In this document: positions 41,890 to 51,568 of the stretch, in pieces
Layout: each line of letters begins with the position of its first letter
Position numbering within the stretch: position 1 is the first letter of the stretch
DNA from: Armatimonadota bacterium
GTDB taxonomy: Bacteria > Armatimonadota > Fimbriimonadia > Fimbriimonadales > Fimbriimonadaceae
Length of the DNA stretch: 64,000 bases
Direction: 5' to 3'
Assembly: GCA_018268395.1 (NCBI GenBank)
Contig: JAFDWQ010000005.1
Span: 345,939-409,938, forward strand
Notes under the pieces: model-generated
What the model was told of the DNA's origin: nothing
Database searches by the model: none
Seen by the model: only the letters and a program-made list of their open reading frames with translations
Made by a program: the position numbers and the translations under genes

Positions 41890-42405
41890 GTGTTCCGGAC
41901 GGGAATTGTACCAGAGATCATCGGTCGGACGGGTGGCGCAGATTAGGGCCTGTACGGTGCCGTGGCAGAAATTTGAAGAGGGGGGCAGAACCGTCCGCAG
42001 GCCCAAAAGTGAGCCTGGCCGCGAGGGAGGAGCGGAAGGGCCGAACGGCCTTCGGTTCCATGGTGGGGTCGCATCACCCGCCACAAGAAAGGCGGCCCGT
42101 CGATTGTCCTCCGCGTCAGAGTGGGAAGCCCACAACGAGACTCGGGAGGCGAGGAGAAGCCGCCCCGTCGGAGGGCTTGTACCGAGTCCCAAGCCGGCCG
42201 TCGATCGTCCAACGAAAACGGCTTCTCGACGGATCTATCGCGGCGTGGTGGACGAGCGGCCGCCATCCTTGGTCGACGGCCAGCCTGGGCGGACAAATTC
42301 GAGCCGGGCCGGGACGAGGAGTCCACGGTCCGGCTGTCTCGGCCGATCGGTCAGGGATCACCGGATCCTGCGAAGCCGTCGGAGCCTTCCGAAAGGGAAC
42401 GAGGG
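41890..42405. other. GC-rich stretch without recognisable gene
   Basis: About 515 bases between the tRNA and the TlpA-like gene. All six frames are open in places because of high GC, but none has a start with a ribosome binding site or a recognisable domain. I looked for RNase P RNA, tmRNA and SRP RNA signatures and saw none. Confidence 0.4.
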
Positions 42406-43485
42406 CTAGCCCGAGCCTTTGGCCTTCGCTTCGAGATCCTTCTTCTGCTTTTCGATCGCGGCCTTGAACTGCTCGTTGTCCTTGAGTTCGCTGGTCGGGA
42501 TCAGTGACTGCACTTTGGTCACGGCTTCCAGCGCTGACTTGTAGTCCTTGAGCTGGGTGTGGAAGTAGGCCGCGTACTGGTAGACCATCATGTTCTTCTC
42601 GTCGCCCGCCTTCACGGCCAGATCGAGGGCGTACCGGCCCTGGTCGACTTCGGCGGACGTGCCCTTCACTTGGCGGATGGCGAAACTGCAGAGCGCCATG
42701 ATCGACTCTTCGTCCTTCTTGTCGGCCAGTTCCTGCGCCGACTTCTTCCATGCGCCGGCGTCCTCTTTGGCGAGCCAGCCGAAGCGGATCATCTTGGCGG
42801 TGTTCGCCTGGTCCGGGTTCTTGGCCACGAGGTCGTCGAGCTTGGTCTTAGCGTCTTCCCGCTTGCCGTCGTCGAACAACTTCGTGATCGCGCCGATCTC
42901 CTGCTGGACCGCCATCATTTTCCGGTTGGCGGCGGCCGATTTCTCGAACTTGGCTTTGAACGCGTCCACGTCGAACGTGCCCGCTTTCACCTCTTCGAGC
43001 GGCTTGTCCATGCTCATCGGATGGCCGATCCACATGACCTTCCCGTCCTTGACGATGAAGGCGCTGGGGATCCCGTTCTGACCTGCAGCAGACATCCACG
43101 ACTGGGACATGCCTTCCTTGTTGCCCGAGTAACCGACGTTGTAGTCCATTTTGGGACCCATGTCGGCCACGAACTTCGCAATGTTGCCGTCGACGTCGTC
43201 TTCCCAGATGCTGACGCCGATGAACGTGACATCCTTGTTCTTCTTCGCCATCTCACTGAGATGGGGGATGGACTCGCGGCAGGGACCGCACCAGGTCGCC
43301 CAAAACTCCACGACATAGGTCTTCCCGGGCTCGAACTCCTTGACGGGTTTGCCCTTGTACCAAGTCTTGACGTCGAGTTTCGGTGCCGGCATTCCGGGGC
43401 CGAGGTCGGCCGAGGACAGGCTCGGCAAGGCGCACGCCACGAGCGCGAGCGGAAGAAGACGGCTAAAACGTCGCATGACGTTCAC
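42406..43485 (-). CDS. TlpA-like thioredoxin-fold protein, exported
   Basis: A 359-residue exported protein. A signal peptide (RRFSRLLPLALVACALPSLSSA) is followed by an AhpC/TlpA-type thioredoxin domain (about 30-185): VVEFWATWCGPCRESIPHL has the redox motif WCGPC, and GIPSAFIVKDGKVMWIGHP has the cis-proline region. The rest (about 190-355) is helical, TPR-like (KYALDLAVKAGDEKN-type repeats; YQYAAYFHTQLKDYKSALEA). It probably reduces disulfides in the periplasm. It ends 515 bases from the tRNA and follows the sugar transporter operon by 57 bases; a functional link is not obvious. Confidence 0.9.
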   Translation of the reverse strand: MNVMRRFSRLLPLALVACALPSLSSADLGPGMPAPKLDVKTWYKGKPVKEFEPGKTYVVEFWATWCGPCRESIPHLSEMAKKNKDVTFIGVSIWEDDVDGNIAKFVADMGPKMDYNVGYSGNKEGMSQSWMSAAGQNGIPSAFIVKDGKVMWIGHPMSMDKPLEEVKAGTFDVDAFKAKFEKSAAANRKMMAVQQEIGAITKLFDDGKREDAKTKLDDLVAKNPDQANTAKMIRFGWLAKEDAGAWKKSAQELADKKDEESIMALCSFAIRQVKGTSAEVDQGRYALDLAVKAGDEKNMMVYQYAAYFHTQLKDYKSALEAVTKVQSLIPTSELKDNEQFKAAIEKQKKDLEAKAKGSG

Positions 43486-43542
43486 TTTACACGCCGCTAA
43501 GGTGCCTTCGTTCCCGAAAAGCGCACGATCGGGCAGGATGCT

Positions 43543-44568
43543 TTAGAATTGGAACCGGTCGATGTTCTCTTTGGTGAAGACCATCGGGTCGCCGAGGAGG
43601 ACGTTGTCGCCCTTGACCGCCCGCTTGCCGAGCCGTTTCGAATCGAATTCGGTCGCGCCCGGCTTCAGCTCTCCCGTGGCGAGTGCTTTGGCCACCTCCA
43701 CCGTCAAGAACCCGAGGTCCTTCGTGTTCCAAAGCAAGACGGACTTGACCGTCCCGTCCTTGACGAAGGCCCGCATGTCGTTCGGCGTCGAGAGGCCCGT
43801 GACCATGACTTGGCCGGCTTTTCCGGCCTGCTTGACCGCTTCAGCCGCTCCGGGAAAGGCGACAGAACTGATCGCGAAGACGCCCTTCAGATTGGGATAG
43901 GCCTTCATGAGGTCGGTCGTGACTTCGAAGGCCAACTTCTGGTCTTCGTTCGAGGCCTTGGTCGCCACGAGCTTGAGGTTGGGGTACTTCTCGAGCCGCA
44001 CTTTCATGTGCTTCATCCACTCGTTCTGATTGGCCGCCGTCAGCCGGGCCGTGACGATCGCGACGTCGCCACCCGCCTCGCCGATGTCCTTGGCCATCGT
44101 ATCCACGAGCCCGAAACCGATCTGTTCGGCCGTGGCCTGGTTGACGAAGTAGTCCCGGCTCGACGCGTCGGCATCGGCGTCCCACGTGATGACTTTGACG
44201 CCTTTGTCCCGCGCCTCTTTAAGGGCAGGGCCGAGCACGGCCGGATCGTTCACCGAAACGGCGATGACGTCCGCACCTTTGAGGGCCCACTTCTGGATCA
44301 TGGCCGCGGCCTTTTCGGGGGAGCCGTCGGTGGGGCCGTCATAGTGGACTTCGACACCGCCGAGTTCCTTCGCCGCCTCTTCCGCCCCTTCCGAGCACGA
44401 CGTAAAGTAGGGCACACCTTTCTGTTTCGGCAAGAGATAGACCTGGACCGTCTTGCCGCCTGCCATTGAGCCTCCGCCCCCACCGTCGCGAGCGGTGCCT
44501 TCGCCTCCGCCTGAACAACCGGCCAGGGCAAGGGTCGCGAAAAGGGCGAGGACGAAACTGCGTCGCAT
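43543..44568 (-). CDS. sugar ABC transporter substrate-binding lipoprotein
   Basis: A 341-residue periplasmic-binding lipoprotein of the ribose/rhamnose/autoinducer-2 (CUT2) group. The lipobox LALAGC is followed by a Gly-rich linker and the two-lobed binding fold: VYLLPKQKGVPYFTSCSEGA, KGADVIAVSVNDP, DAGADASS-like VITWDADADAS, VFAISSVAFPGAAEAVK. It is the last gene of the transporter operon. Similarity in style to RhaS-type binding proteins makes rhamnose a candidate; the ligand is not proven. Confidence 0.9.
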   Translation of the reverse strand: MRRSFVLALFATLALAGCSGGGEGTARDGGGGGSMAGGKTVQVYLLPKQKGVPYFTSCSEGAEEAAKELGGVEVHYDGPTDGSPEKAAAMIQKWALKGADVIAVSVNDPAVLGPALKEARDKGVKVITWDADADASSRDYFVNQATAEQIGFGLVDTMAKDIGEAGGDVAIVTARLTAANQNEWMKHMKVRLEKYPNLKLVATKASNEDQKLAFEVTTDLMKAYPNLKGVFAISSVAFPGAAEAVKQAGKAGQVMVTGLSTPNDMRAFVKDGTVKSVLLWNTKDLGFLTVEVAKALATGELKPGATEFDSKRLGKRAVKGDNVLLGDPMVFTKENIDRFQF

Positions 44569-44578
44569 CGGCGCGATT

Positions 44579-45505
44579 CTATCCGATGGACCGGTTGCGG
44601 TTTCGGAGTGAAGCAGCGGCCGTCGCGACGACCAGGAGGGCCGCGATGACGATCAGATTGAGTTCGTCACGTTCCCAATGCCAACTGACGAACTGTCGCG
44701 TTTCATGGACGAGCAACACCCCAAGGGTCGTACCGACCACGCTTCCACGGCCCCCGAAAACGCTCGTCCCGCCCAAGACGACGGCGGTGATCACGTCGAG
44801 TTCCATTCCTTGGCCGATGTCGGCCTTGACCGTGTTCCGTCGAGCCGCGTAGAGGACGGCCGCTGTTCCGGCCGCCAGACCCGTGAGGACATAGGCGCAA
44901 GTCTTCACTCGGTCGACTTTGACTCCAGACATCCGGGTGGCCGTTTCGTTGTGACCGATCGCGAACAGGACTTGCCCGCCGGGGGTCAGAGCGAGCACTG
45001 CGGCGGCGGCGACCAGAGCCGCAAGGAAGAGCAGGGAAGGGAGGGCCCCACCCATTGCTGACGCGTAGGAGCCTGGGAATCCGGAGATCGGTCGGGCGTG
45101 GCTGAGGCCCTCCGCAAGGCCATAGAAGGCGGACATCGTCGCCAGGGTCACGATCAGGGGAGCGATCTTTGCTTTGGCGACGAAGAGCCCGTTGGCCCAT
45201 CCACAGAGCGCGCCGGTCACGACCCCGACGGCCAGGCCCGCCCAAGGGGATCCCGTCCGCTCGAACGTCAGACCGAATCCGACCGATGCCAAAGACATCG
45301 CCGCGCCCACGGAGAGGTCGATCCCGCCCGTCAGCATGACCAGCGTCATCGGGATTGCGATCAGGGCCGTCTCCCAGACAAGCCCGGAGAGCTCGGCCTG
45401 CGTCCTCCATGTGACGAACGAGGGGTCCGCGACCCTGGCGCCGATAAGAAGAGCCAGCAAGAGGACGGCCAGAAGCGCTTCATGGCCCGATCGGAACCGA
45501 CTCAT
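44579..45505 (-). CDS. sugar ABC transporter permease 2
   Basis: A 308-residue membrane protein of the BPD_transp_2 (RbsC-like) family with 8-10 hydrophobic segments. The hallmark TGGIDLSVGAAMSLASVGFG is near residue 62, and GGTSVFGGRGSVVGTTLGV is near residue 245. The start is ATG 45505 (MSRFRSGHEALL); the upstream continuation is out of family. It overlaps the stop of the first permease by 4 bases. Forms the channel with the other permease. Confidence 0.92.
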   Translation of the reverse strand: MSRFRSGHEALLAVLLLALLIGARVADPSFVTWRTQAELSGLVWETALIAIPMTLVMLTGGIDLSVGAAMSLASVGFGLTFERTGSPWAGLAVGVVTGALCGWANGLFVAKAKIAPLIVTLATMSAFYGLAEGLSHARPISGFPGSYASAMGGALPSLLFLAALVAAAAVLALTPGGQVLFAIGHNETATRMSGVKVDRVKTCAYVLTGLAAGTAAVLYAARRNTVKADIGQGMELDVITAVVLGGTSVFGGRGSVVGTTLGVLLVHETRQFVSWHWERDELNLIVIAALLVVATAAASLRNRNRSIG

Positions 45506-46473
45506 GTGGCCAACGCCTCCCTTTCGGACCGGGATTCGACGATCCGGTCGGCGACGACGGCCCCAAGGATGAACAGGCCTTGGACCGCCCGCTCCCAATA
45601 GGTGGCTTGATCGCCCAGGCGAAGGTAAACGAGTTCCGTACGCACCGTGCCGAGGAGGAAAACGCCGAACAAGGCGCCGATGACGCTGCCCCGTCCTCCC
45701 GTGATCGAAACACCGCCGACCACGACGCACGTGATGACGAACAACTCCCAGCCGGTTCCGAATCCAGACTCGATCACGGAAAGCCGGGGGACCGAGACCA
45801 CCGTCGCGAGGGCCGTCAACACTCCGAGCAGGACGAAGGAGACGAGCTTGATCCGGCCTTTCCGCAGGCCCGTCACGTCCGCCGCATGCGGGTCGCTTCC
45901 TACGGCGTACGCCCGTCGACCGAACGGCGTCCAAACAGCCGCGGTCGCGGCAAGGGCCACTACCGCCGTAGCCGCGATCACGGGGACAGGGACGCCGGCG
46001 AGCGCCCCGGTCCCGATCGTCCGGAGCCCGGGAGGCAGGTCCGTGATCCACTTGCCTCCCAACATGACCTCCGTACAGCCGCGATAGAGCGACAGGGCGG
46101 CCAAAGTCACGATGATCGACGGGAGCCGGACCAGGCTGACGAGGAGGCCGTTTGCAAGTCCGAGAACGCCTCCCAGACCGAGAGTCACGGCGATCGCCGC
46201 CGGTGGGCTCCAACCTCCGAGAGTCGGAGAACTCAAGGTCCCAAGTACCGACGCGAGAAGGCCCGCCATCGCTCCGACGGAAACGTCGATCTCACCGACG
46301 ACGACGACCAGCGTCATGCCGCACGCGACGATGGCGAAAGGTGCGTTCTGAACGAGCAGGTCGCGGACGTTGACCGCTGAGAGGAACAACGGGTTGACCG
46401 CTTGGACGACGATCATCGCGACCAGGACGAGTCCGAGGATTCCGGTCTCGCGTCGCGCGAGAAGGGACTTCAC
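45502..46473 (-). CDS. sugar ABC transporter permease 1
   Basis: A 323-residue BPD_transp_2 permease. It has about nine membrane segments and the family signatures VVGEIDVSVGAMAGLLASVL (about residue 60) and GGVSITGGRGSVIGALFGVF (about 270). The GTG start at 46473 (VKSLLARRETG) overlaps the ATPase stop (GTGA). Two different permeases in one operon are typical of rhamnose- and AI-2-type CUT2 transporters. Confidence 0.92.
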   Translation of the reverse strand: MKSLLARRETGILGLVLVAMIVVQAVNPLFLSAVNVRDLLVQNAPFAIVACGMTLVVVVGEIDVSVGAMAGLLASVLGTLSSPTLGGWSPPAAIAVTLGLGGVLGLANGLLVSLVRLPSIIVTLAALSLYRGCTEVMLGGKWITDLPPGLRTIGTGALAGVPVPVIAATAVVALAATAAVWTPFGRRAYAVGSDPHAADVTGLRKGRIKLVSFVLLGVLTALATVVSVPRLSVIESGFGTGWELFVITCVVVGGVSITGGRGSVIGALFGVFLLGTVRTELVYLRLGDQATYWERAVQGLFILGAVVADRIVESRSEREALAT

Positions 46474-47975
46474 GGTGCGCCCCCGGAAAACGAGAGGGCC
46501 ATGACCCGTTCCTCTGTGGCATCGGCCGCCGAGACTTCGCCGGCGATCTTGCCTTGGGCCATCACGAGGATCCGGTCGCTGATCGACAAGAGTTCGGGGA
46601 GGTCGGACGACACCACGATCACCGCCTGGCCCGAATCGGCAAGTCCACGGACGATCCGGTGGATTTCGGACTTCGCTCCGATGTCGACGCCGCGCGTCGG
46701 CTCGTCGAGGATGACCACCTTCGGTCGGGTGGACAACCACTTACCGACGACGACCTTTTGTTGGTTTCCGCCCGAGAGCGCGGCCACGGGCAGTCCGGGT
46801 CCAGCCGTTTTGATGCGGAGTTCCGCTGTCTGCTCGGTGACGACGGCTTCCTCCGCCTTTCGAGCGATCAGCCCGGCCCGAGCAAGACGGTCGCGAACGG
46901 CCAGGACAAGGTTCGTCCGGACACTGAGAGGAAGGACAAGGCCTTCGGACCGCCGATCCTCCGGGACGAGCGCGATCCCCGCCTTCAAAGCCGCACCAAG
47001 GTCGCCCGGTTTTAACCGGGAACCGTTCGCTTCGACATGGCCCCGATCGGCGCGATCGAGTCCGGCCAAGATCCGGACCGTCTCGGTCCGGCCGGATCCG
47101 ACCAGGCCCCCTATCCCGAGCACCTCGCCGGCGTGGACGTCGAAGCTGACGTCGTCGATCGCTCCCTTCCGACCGAGGCTCCGCGCTCGAAGGGCCACCG
47201 GGCCGCGTGCGGACGGGCGGGGTTCGTGTGGCGGGACGTCGCGACCGATCATGGACCGTATCAGGCTCCCATGGTCGAAGTCCGTCGCTGGGCGGGTCTC
47301 GACGATCGCTCCGTCGCGCAACACCGTGACCGAATGGCACAACTGCAGGACTTCCTCGAGGCGGTGGCTGACGAAGAGGACGGAGACGCCTTGGCCGTTC
47401 AACCGTCTCACGGTCTCGTGCAGCGTCTTCGCTTCACGAGGAGAGAGCGATGCTGTGGGCTCGTCCATGATCAGGAGCCTGCATTCCGCCGCAAGGGCCC
47501 GAGCGACCGCGACCATCTGCCGGTGAGCGATCGAAAACCGACCCACCGGGACGCCGAACGGAAGGTCTTGCCCGAGGGCGTCCATGAGTCGGGCCGCTTC
47601 GGCGCGCGAAGACCTTCGGTCGAGCACGAGTCCCCTGGCCCAGGTCTTTTCCCGACCCAGAGCAAGGTTGTCTTCGATGGAGAGGTCCGGGAACAGGGTG
47701 GGTTCTTGATGGATGACACCGATACCGGCCCTGGCGCAACCGAGCGGGTCACCGAACGGGATCGGCCTTCCATCGAACAAGGCCGTTCCTCGGTCGGGTC
47801 GGACGGATCCGGTCAGGACTTTGATCAGGGTCGACTTTCCGGCTCCGTTCTCGCCGACCAAACCACGGACTTCGGCGGACCCGACGTGGAGGGTGACGCC
47901 GCTGAGGGCCGCTGCCCCGTCGTACGACTTGGCGACGTCGTTCACGTCAAGGAGCGGCGTCCCGGCCATCCGCAC
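46470..47975 (-). CDS. sugar ABC transporter ATPase, two-domain
   Basis: A 501-residue RbsA-like ATP-binding protein. The first domain has Walker A GENGAGKST near residue 41, the signature-type region FSIAHRQMVAVARALA and LLIMDEPTASLS. The second has the degenerate GLVGSGRTE in place of Walker A, LSGGNQQKVVVGKWLS and VVILDEPTRGVD. It is the first gene of the operon ATPase-permease-permease-binding protein, all with overlaps or short gaps. It is divergent from the prepilin gene at 48152, and the 176-base gap holds the promoters. Confidence 0.93.
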   Translation of the reverse strand: MRMAGTPLLDVNDVAKSYDGAAALSGVTLHVGSAEVRGLVGENGAGKSTLIKVLTGSVRPDRGTALFDGRPIPFGDPLGCARAGIGVIHQEPTLFPDLSIEDNLALGREKTWARGLVLDRRSSRAEAARLMDALGQDLPFGVPVGRFSIAHRQMVAVARALAAECRLLIMDEPTASLSPREAKTLHETVRRLNGQGVSVLFVSHRLEEVLQLCHSVTVLRDGAIVETRPATDFDHGSLIRSMIGRDVPPHEPRPSARGPVALRARSLGRKGAIDDVSFDVHAGEVLGIGGLVGSGRTETVRILAGLDRADRGHVEANGSRLKPGDLGAALKAGIALVPEDRRSEGLVLPLSVRTNLVLAVRDRLARAGLIARKAEEAVVTEQTAELRIKTAGPGLPVAALSGGNQQKVVVGKWLSTRPKVVILDEPTRGVDIGAKSEIHRIVRGLADSGQAVIVVSSDLPELLSISDRILVMAQGKIAGEVSAADATEERVMALSFSGGAP

Positions 47976-48079
47976 GGATGATAACCCTTCCGCCCGCTTC
48001 GTGGCCCGATCTTCTGGACGGGAACAGTGCGGCTGAGTCGAATCGAGGACAAAAACCGTCCTGGTTTGGAACGGTGCAC

Positions 48080-48108
48080 TTGTCCGGGTGAGGGTTCCTA
48101 CCTATAAT
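48080..48108 (+). promoter_or_regulatory. sigma-70-type promoter for the first prepilin gene
   Basis: TTGTCC (48080-48085), spacing of 17, TATAAT (48103-48108). Transcription would start near 48115. This excludes the in-frame ATG at 48107, which lies in the -10 box, and supports ATG 48152. Confidence 0.7.
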
Positions 48109-48151
48109 GTCGGTAGGGCCCGGACGCTTCATCGTCGGGGATCGGACAAGA

Positions 48152-48985
48152 ATGTCGCGTTTGAAGCAAAGAGGCTTTACACTGGTGGAACTTCTGACGG
48201 TCATCGCGATCATCGCGATCTTGGCCGCGATGTTCATGCCCGTAATTCAAAGCGCGCGCCTCGCCGCGTTCAAGACGCTCTCGGGGAAAAACCTCAGCCA
48301 GATTTCGACCGCCGCCATCCTCTACTCGAACGACTGCGACCAGGTCATGCCTCCCGTTTACACCCACGGGGCGCCGGTGAACGGCGGGACACAGGAGATC
48401 ATCGGAACCGACCAGGTCGTGATGCCGTACATCCAGACCGAACGTCTCTGGGGAAGCCCGGTCGATTCTACGTACCGGGCGACGGCCGACCCGAGCTTCT
48501 ACAACGACGGCGACTACATGAAGCGCTCCATCAAGCGCAGCTACCAGTTCATCGGCAACGTCATCACGAAACGCGCGAACGGGTACGACGTCGACACCGG
48601 AATGGGCGTCGGGTTCCCGACGGGGTACTGGGACATGCCGGGACGGGCACAGTCCTCCTACGAGATCCCGGCCCAAACGGTCTTCATGGTCGAAGGCTGG
48701 CGCGGCGACTACGAGTACAGCACCGTCGGCAGCATCTACTACAACGCCGTTTGGTCGTGTCTCACCTGGATGTTCCCGGGCCGCCCCAAAGACAACGATT
48801 CCGGCTGGAAGTCGATGATCCACCCTTCGTGCCATCAAGAGTACGAAGACTCGCGTTCGAATCCCGGTTACTTCGGCGGAAAGGGGCTGTACACGTTCGC
48901 CGATTCGCACCTGGCGATGCTGACGTGGCAGAAAGTCGCGATGAACGATTTCGAGCTCCTTCGTGCGGTCGGCCGTAGCCGCTGA
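48152..48985 (+). CDS. type IV pilin-like (prepilin N-methylation) protein
   Basis: A 277-residue protein with a class III prepilin signal: a short basic leader (MSRLKQR), cleavage after Gly in GFTLVELLTVIAIIAILAAM, and a hydrophobic helix. The globular part contains the pattern DQVMPPVYTHGAPVNGG, YWDMPGRAQSS and an end FADSHLAMLTW of the H-X-DG/pseudopilin group. It is a paralogue of the next gene. Probably exported and assembled in or near a pseudopilus, or anchored by its helix. The promoter at 48080 fixes the start. Confidence 0.9.
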   Translation: MSRLKQRGFTLVELLTVIAIIAILAAMFMPVIQSARLAAFKTLSGKNLSQISTAAILYSNDCDQVMPPVYTHGAPVNGGTQEIIGTDQVVMPYIQTERLWGSPVDSTYRATADPSFYNDGDYMKRSIKRSYQFIGNVITKRANGYDVDTGMGVGFPTGYWDMPGRAQSSYEIPAQTVFMVEGWRGDYEYSTVGSIYYNAVWSCLTWMFPGRPKDNDSGWKSMIHPSCHQEYEDSRSNPGYFGGKGLYTFADSHLAMLTWQKVAMNDFELLRAVGRSR

Positions 48986-49121
48986 ACGTACGCCGCCGAC
49001 CCTCGGCCGCAGCCTGTTTTCGATTTGTCTTAGGGTCGAGAATCAATAATGCCGGCCTCGTAAATTTGACGTTCACGGCGCGCTGCCGCTGTGGAAAGAC
49101 GCCCTTGACGCGGAGGATTCT

Positions 49122-49961
49122 ATGAGTGTGCGAAAGGGCTTTACTCTCATCGAACTGCTGGTCGTGATCGCCATCATCGCGATCCTAGCGGCCATCTTGT
49201 TCCCGGTTTTTAATGCTGCCAAAAGAGCGGCGTACCAAACCCAATCTTCGAGCAACGCCAAGCAGATCGTCTTGGCCGCCACGATGTACTCGAACGACAA
49301 CGACGACCTATGCCCCCCGGTCTACACCCACGGGCCGATGGTCAACGGTGGCGGACAGGACATCATCTACGCCGACCAGATCCTGATGAGCTATGTGAAG
49401 TCGGAAAAGATCTGGGCGAGCTCGGTCGACGACGCTAAGCGGAACGACCCGGTCGTGGGCAACTACACCTGGGCCTATAACGACGGCGACCTGATGAAGA
49501 AGCAGCTCAAGCGCAGCTACGCCTTCGTCGGCAACATCATGACCAAGACCAAGAACGGTTACGACCCCGATACGGGCATGGGCGTCGGCTTCCCGTCCGG
49601 TTATTGGGACCAACCGGGCCGGTCGTTGACCTCCTACGAAAAGCCGGCCGAGACCGCCATGCTCGTCGAGGCCTGGAGCCCGAGCGATCCGTACAACTAT
49701 GTCGGCAGCATCTACTACGCCGCCGTCTGGAACTGCTGGTCGTGGATGCTTCCTGGCCGTCCGAAAGACTACGCGACGATCGTCGCCGACCTCGTGCCCG
49801 CCTCGTGCACCGCGCAGTGGGACCAGTTCAAATCGAACCCGGGATACGCCAAGAGCAAAGGCGTCTACGCCTTCGCGGACGGTCACGTAGGACTGCTGAC
49901 GTGGGACAGGGCCGTCGCGGACGAGTTCGAAGTCTTCCGCGCCGTCAACAAGAAGAGCTGA
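49122..49961 (+). CDS. type IV pilin-like protein, paralogue
   Basis: A 279-residue protein very similar in plan to its neighbour: MSVRKGFTLIELLVVIAI with the prepilin peptidase site, then DLCPPVYTHGPMVNGGGQD, TGMGVGFPSGYWDQPGRS and FADGHVGLLTW. GGAGG just before the ATG is a good ribosome binding site. The two genes look like a tandem duplication with substantial divergence. It ends at a terminator. Confidence 0.9.
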   Translation: MSVRKGFTLIELLVVIAIIAILAAILFPVFNAAKRAAYQTQSSSNAKQIVLAATMYSNDNDDLCPPVYTHGPMVNGGGQDIIYADQILMSYVKSEKIWASSVDDAKRNDPVVGNYTWAYNDGDLMKKQLKRSYAFVGNIMTKTKNGYDPDTGMGVGFPSGYWDQPGRSLTSYEKPAETAMLVEAWSPSDPYNYVGSIYYAAVWNCWSWMLPGRPKDYATIVADLVPASCTAQWDQFKSNPGYAKSKGVYAFADGHVGLLTWDRAVADEFEVFRAVNKKS

Positions 49962-49981
49962 CCTCTTCATCGACCGTAGCG

Positions 49982-50010
49982 AGACCCCGGTGGCAGGCCC
50001 ACCGGGGTCT
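49982..50010 (+). terminator. rho-independent-type hairpin
   Basis: A 12-bp stem AGACCCCGGTGG/CCACCGGGGTCT with a 5-base loop, followed by TGTCG. It lies 20 bases past the second prepilin gene and just before carB. Confidence 0.65.
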
Positions 50011-50048
50011 TGTCGCGTTCCGGGTGCCAAAATGGACGCCGCACCTGC

Positions 50049-51560
50049 ATGAAGATCCTCGTCATCGGTAGCGGACCCATCGTCATCGGCCAGGCGGCCG
50101 AATTCGACTATGCAGGCACCCAGGCGTGCAAGTCCCTCCGCGAAGAAGGGCACACCGTCGTCCTCGTCAATTCCAATCCGGCGACGATCATGACCGACGA
50201 GGAAACGGCGGAAGCCGTCTACATCGAACCGCTGACCCCCGAGTTCTGCGAACGCGTCATCGCCCGAGAACGTCCCGAAGGGCTCTTGCCGACGTTGGGC
50301 GGGCAGACGGGGCTCAATCTGGCGTCCCAACTGGCCGAGCTCGGGATCCTCGAAAAGTACGGTGTCCGGCTCCTCGGCACGCAGCTCGATGCGATCCGTA
50401 AGGCCGAGGACCGAGAGCTCTTCCGTTCGTTGATGCGAGAGATCAAAGAGCCCGTTCCCGAGAGCTGGATCGTCGAATCCGAAGCGGAACTTGAAGCCCT
50501 GTTGGAGATCGTCCCCTACCCCTGCATCGTCCGCCCGGCGTATACGTTGGGCGGGACGGGGGGAGGCGTCGCGAACGACCGTGAGGAGCTGTGGGAGACG
50601 GGCCGAAAGGGCTTAGCCTTGTCGATGAGGTCGCAGATCATGGTCGAACGCTCGCTCCTCGGTTGGAAGGAGGTCGAATACGAGGTCATGCGGGACTCGA
50701 AGGGGAACTGCATCACCGTCTGCAACATGGAGAACCTGGACCCGATGGGTGTCCACACCGGGGACTCGATCGTCGTCGCTCCGTCCCAGACCCTGAGCGA
50801 CATCGAGTACCACATGCTCCGGTCGGCTTCGCTCAAGATCATCCAGGCCCTAGGGATCGAAGGCGGGTGCAACGTCCAGCTCGCGGTCAACCCGGATTCT
50901 TTCGACTACTACGTCATCGAAGTCAACCCCCGTGTTTCACGGTCGTCCGCCCTGGCCTCCAAGGCGACCGGCTATCCGATCGCGCGGGTCGCGGCCAAGA
51001 TCGCCGTCGGAAAGTCCCTTGACGAGATCGACAACGCCGTCACGAAGAAGACGAAGGCGTGCTTCGAGCCGGCCCTGGACTACTGCGTCGTCAAAATCCC
51101 GCGATGGCCCTTCGACAAGTTCACTTCGGGCGACCGGAGGTTGGGCACCCAGATGAAGGCGACGGGCGAAGTCATGGCGATCGACCGGTCGTTCGAGGCG
51201 GCGCTACTTAAGGCCGTCCGGGGCCTGGAAGTCAAGTCGAAAGACCTCTTTTCGGCCAAGATGTCCTCGCTGGACGACGACGCCCTCAAAGAAGCGCTCC
51301 GCGTACCTACCGACGAACGGTTGTGGGCTCTCGCTGAGGCCTTGAGACGAGGTTGGCCCGTCACAGAAGTCCGGGCGCTGAGCCGCGTCGACCTGTGGTT
51401 CCTGAGAAAGATCCAGGCCATGGTGCGTGACGATGCCGGGACACCCTCAGTGACGAAGACCGTCTACAAAATGGTGGACACCTGCGCAGGCGAGTTCGAG
51501 TCTCACACCCCCTACTTCTATGCGACCGTCGGTGACGCCAGCGACGACGCTGGCTCCTAG
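50049..51560 (+). CDS. carB: carbamoyl-phosphate synthase large subunit, N-terminal half
   Basis: A 503-residue protein matching only the first half of CarB, which normally has about 1070 residues and makes carbamoyl phosphate for pyrimidine and arginine synthesis. It begins [20 protein letters not shown] and has the ATP-grasp site [13 protein letters not shown] and [19 protein letters not shown]. It runs through the oligomerisation domain and stops right after [17 protein letters not shown], the linker between the halves. The second ATP-grasp half and the allosteric domain are absent here, and a glycosidase gene follows after 8 bases. A split carB (two genes) is the likely explanation. Confidence 0.92.
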   Translation: MKILVIGSGPIVIGQAAEFDYAGTQACKSLREEGHTVVLVNSNPATIMTDEETAEAVYIEPLTPEFCERVIARERPEGLLPTLGGQTGLNLASQLAELGILEKYGVRLLGTQLDAIRKAEDRELFRSLMREIKEPVPESWIVESEAELEALLEIVPYPCIVRPAYTLGGTGGGVANDREELWETGRKGLALSMRSQIMVERSLLGWKEVEYEVMRDSKGNCITVCNMENLDPMGVHTGDSIVVAPSQTLSDIEYHMLRSASLKIIQALGIEGGCNVQLAVNPDSFDYYVIEVNPRVSRSSALASKATGYPIARVAAKIAVGKSLDEIDNAVTKKTKACFEPALDYCVVKIPRWPFDKFTSGDRRLGTQMKATGEVMAIDRSFEAALLKAVRGLEVKSKDLFSAKMSSLDDDALKEALRVPTDERLWALAEALRRGWPVTEVRALSRVDLWFLRKIQAMVRDDAGTPSVTKTVYKMVDTCAGEFESHTPYFYATVGDASDDAGS

Positions 51561-51568
51561 GCCCGACG

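Noticed and set aside
41890-42405. Possible RNase P RNA, tmRNA or SRP RNA in the GC-rich gap beside the tRNA
   Set aside because: None of the conserved core motifs of these RNAs could be found on either strand.
48107-48151. An upstream ATG (48107) giving a longer prepilin
   Set aside because: It lies inside the TATAAT box of a well-spaced promoter; the prepilin leader fits ATG 48152.
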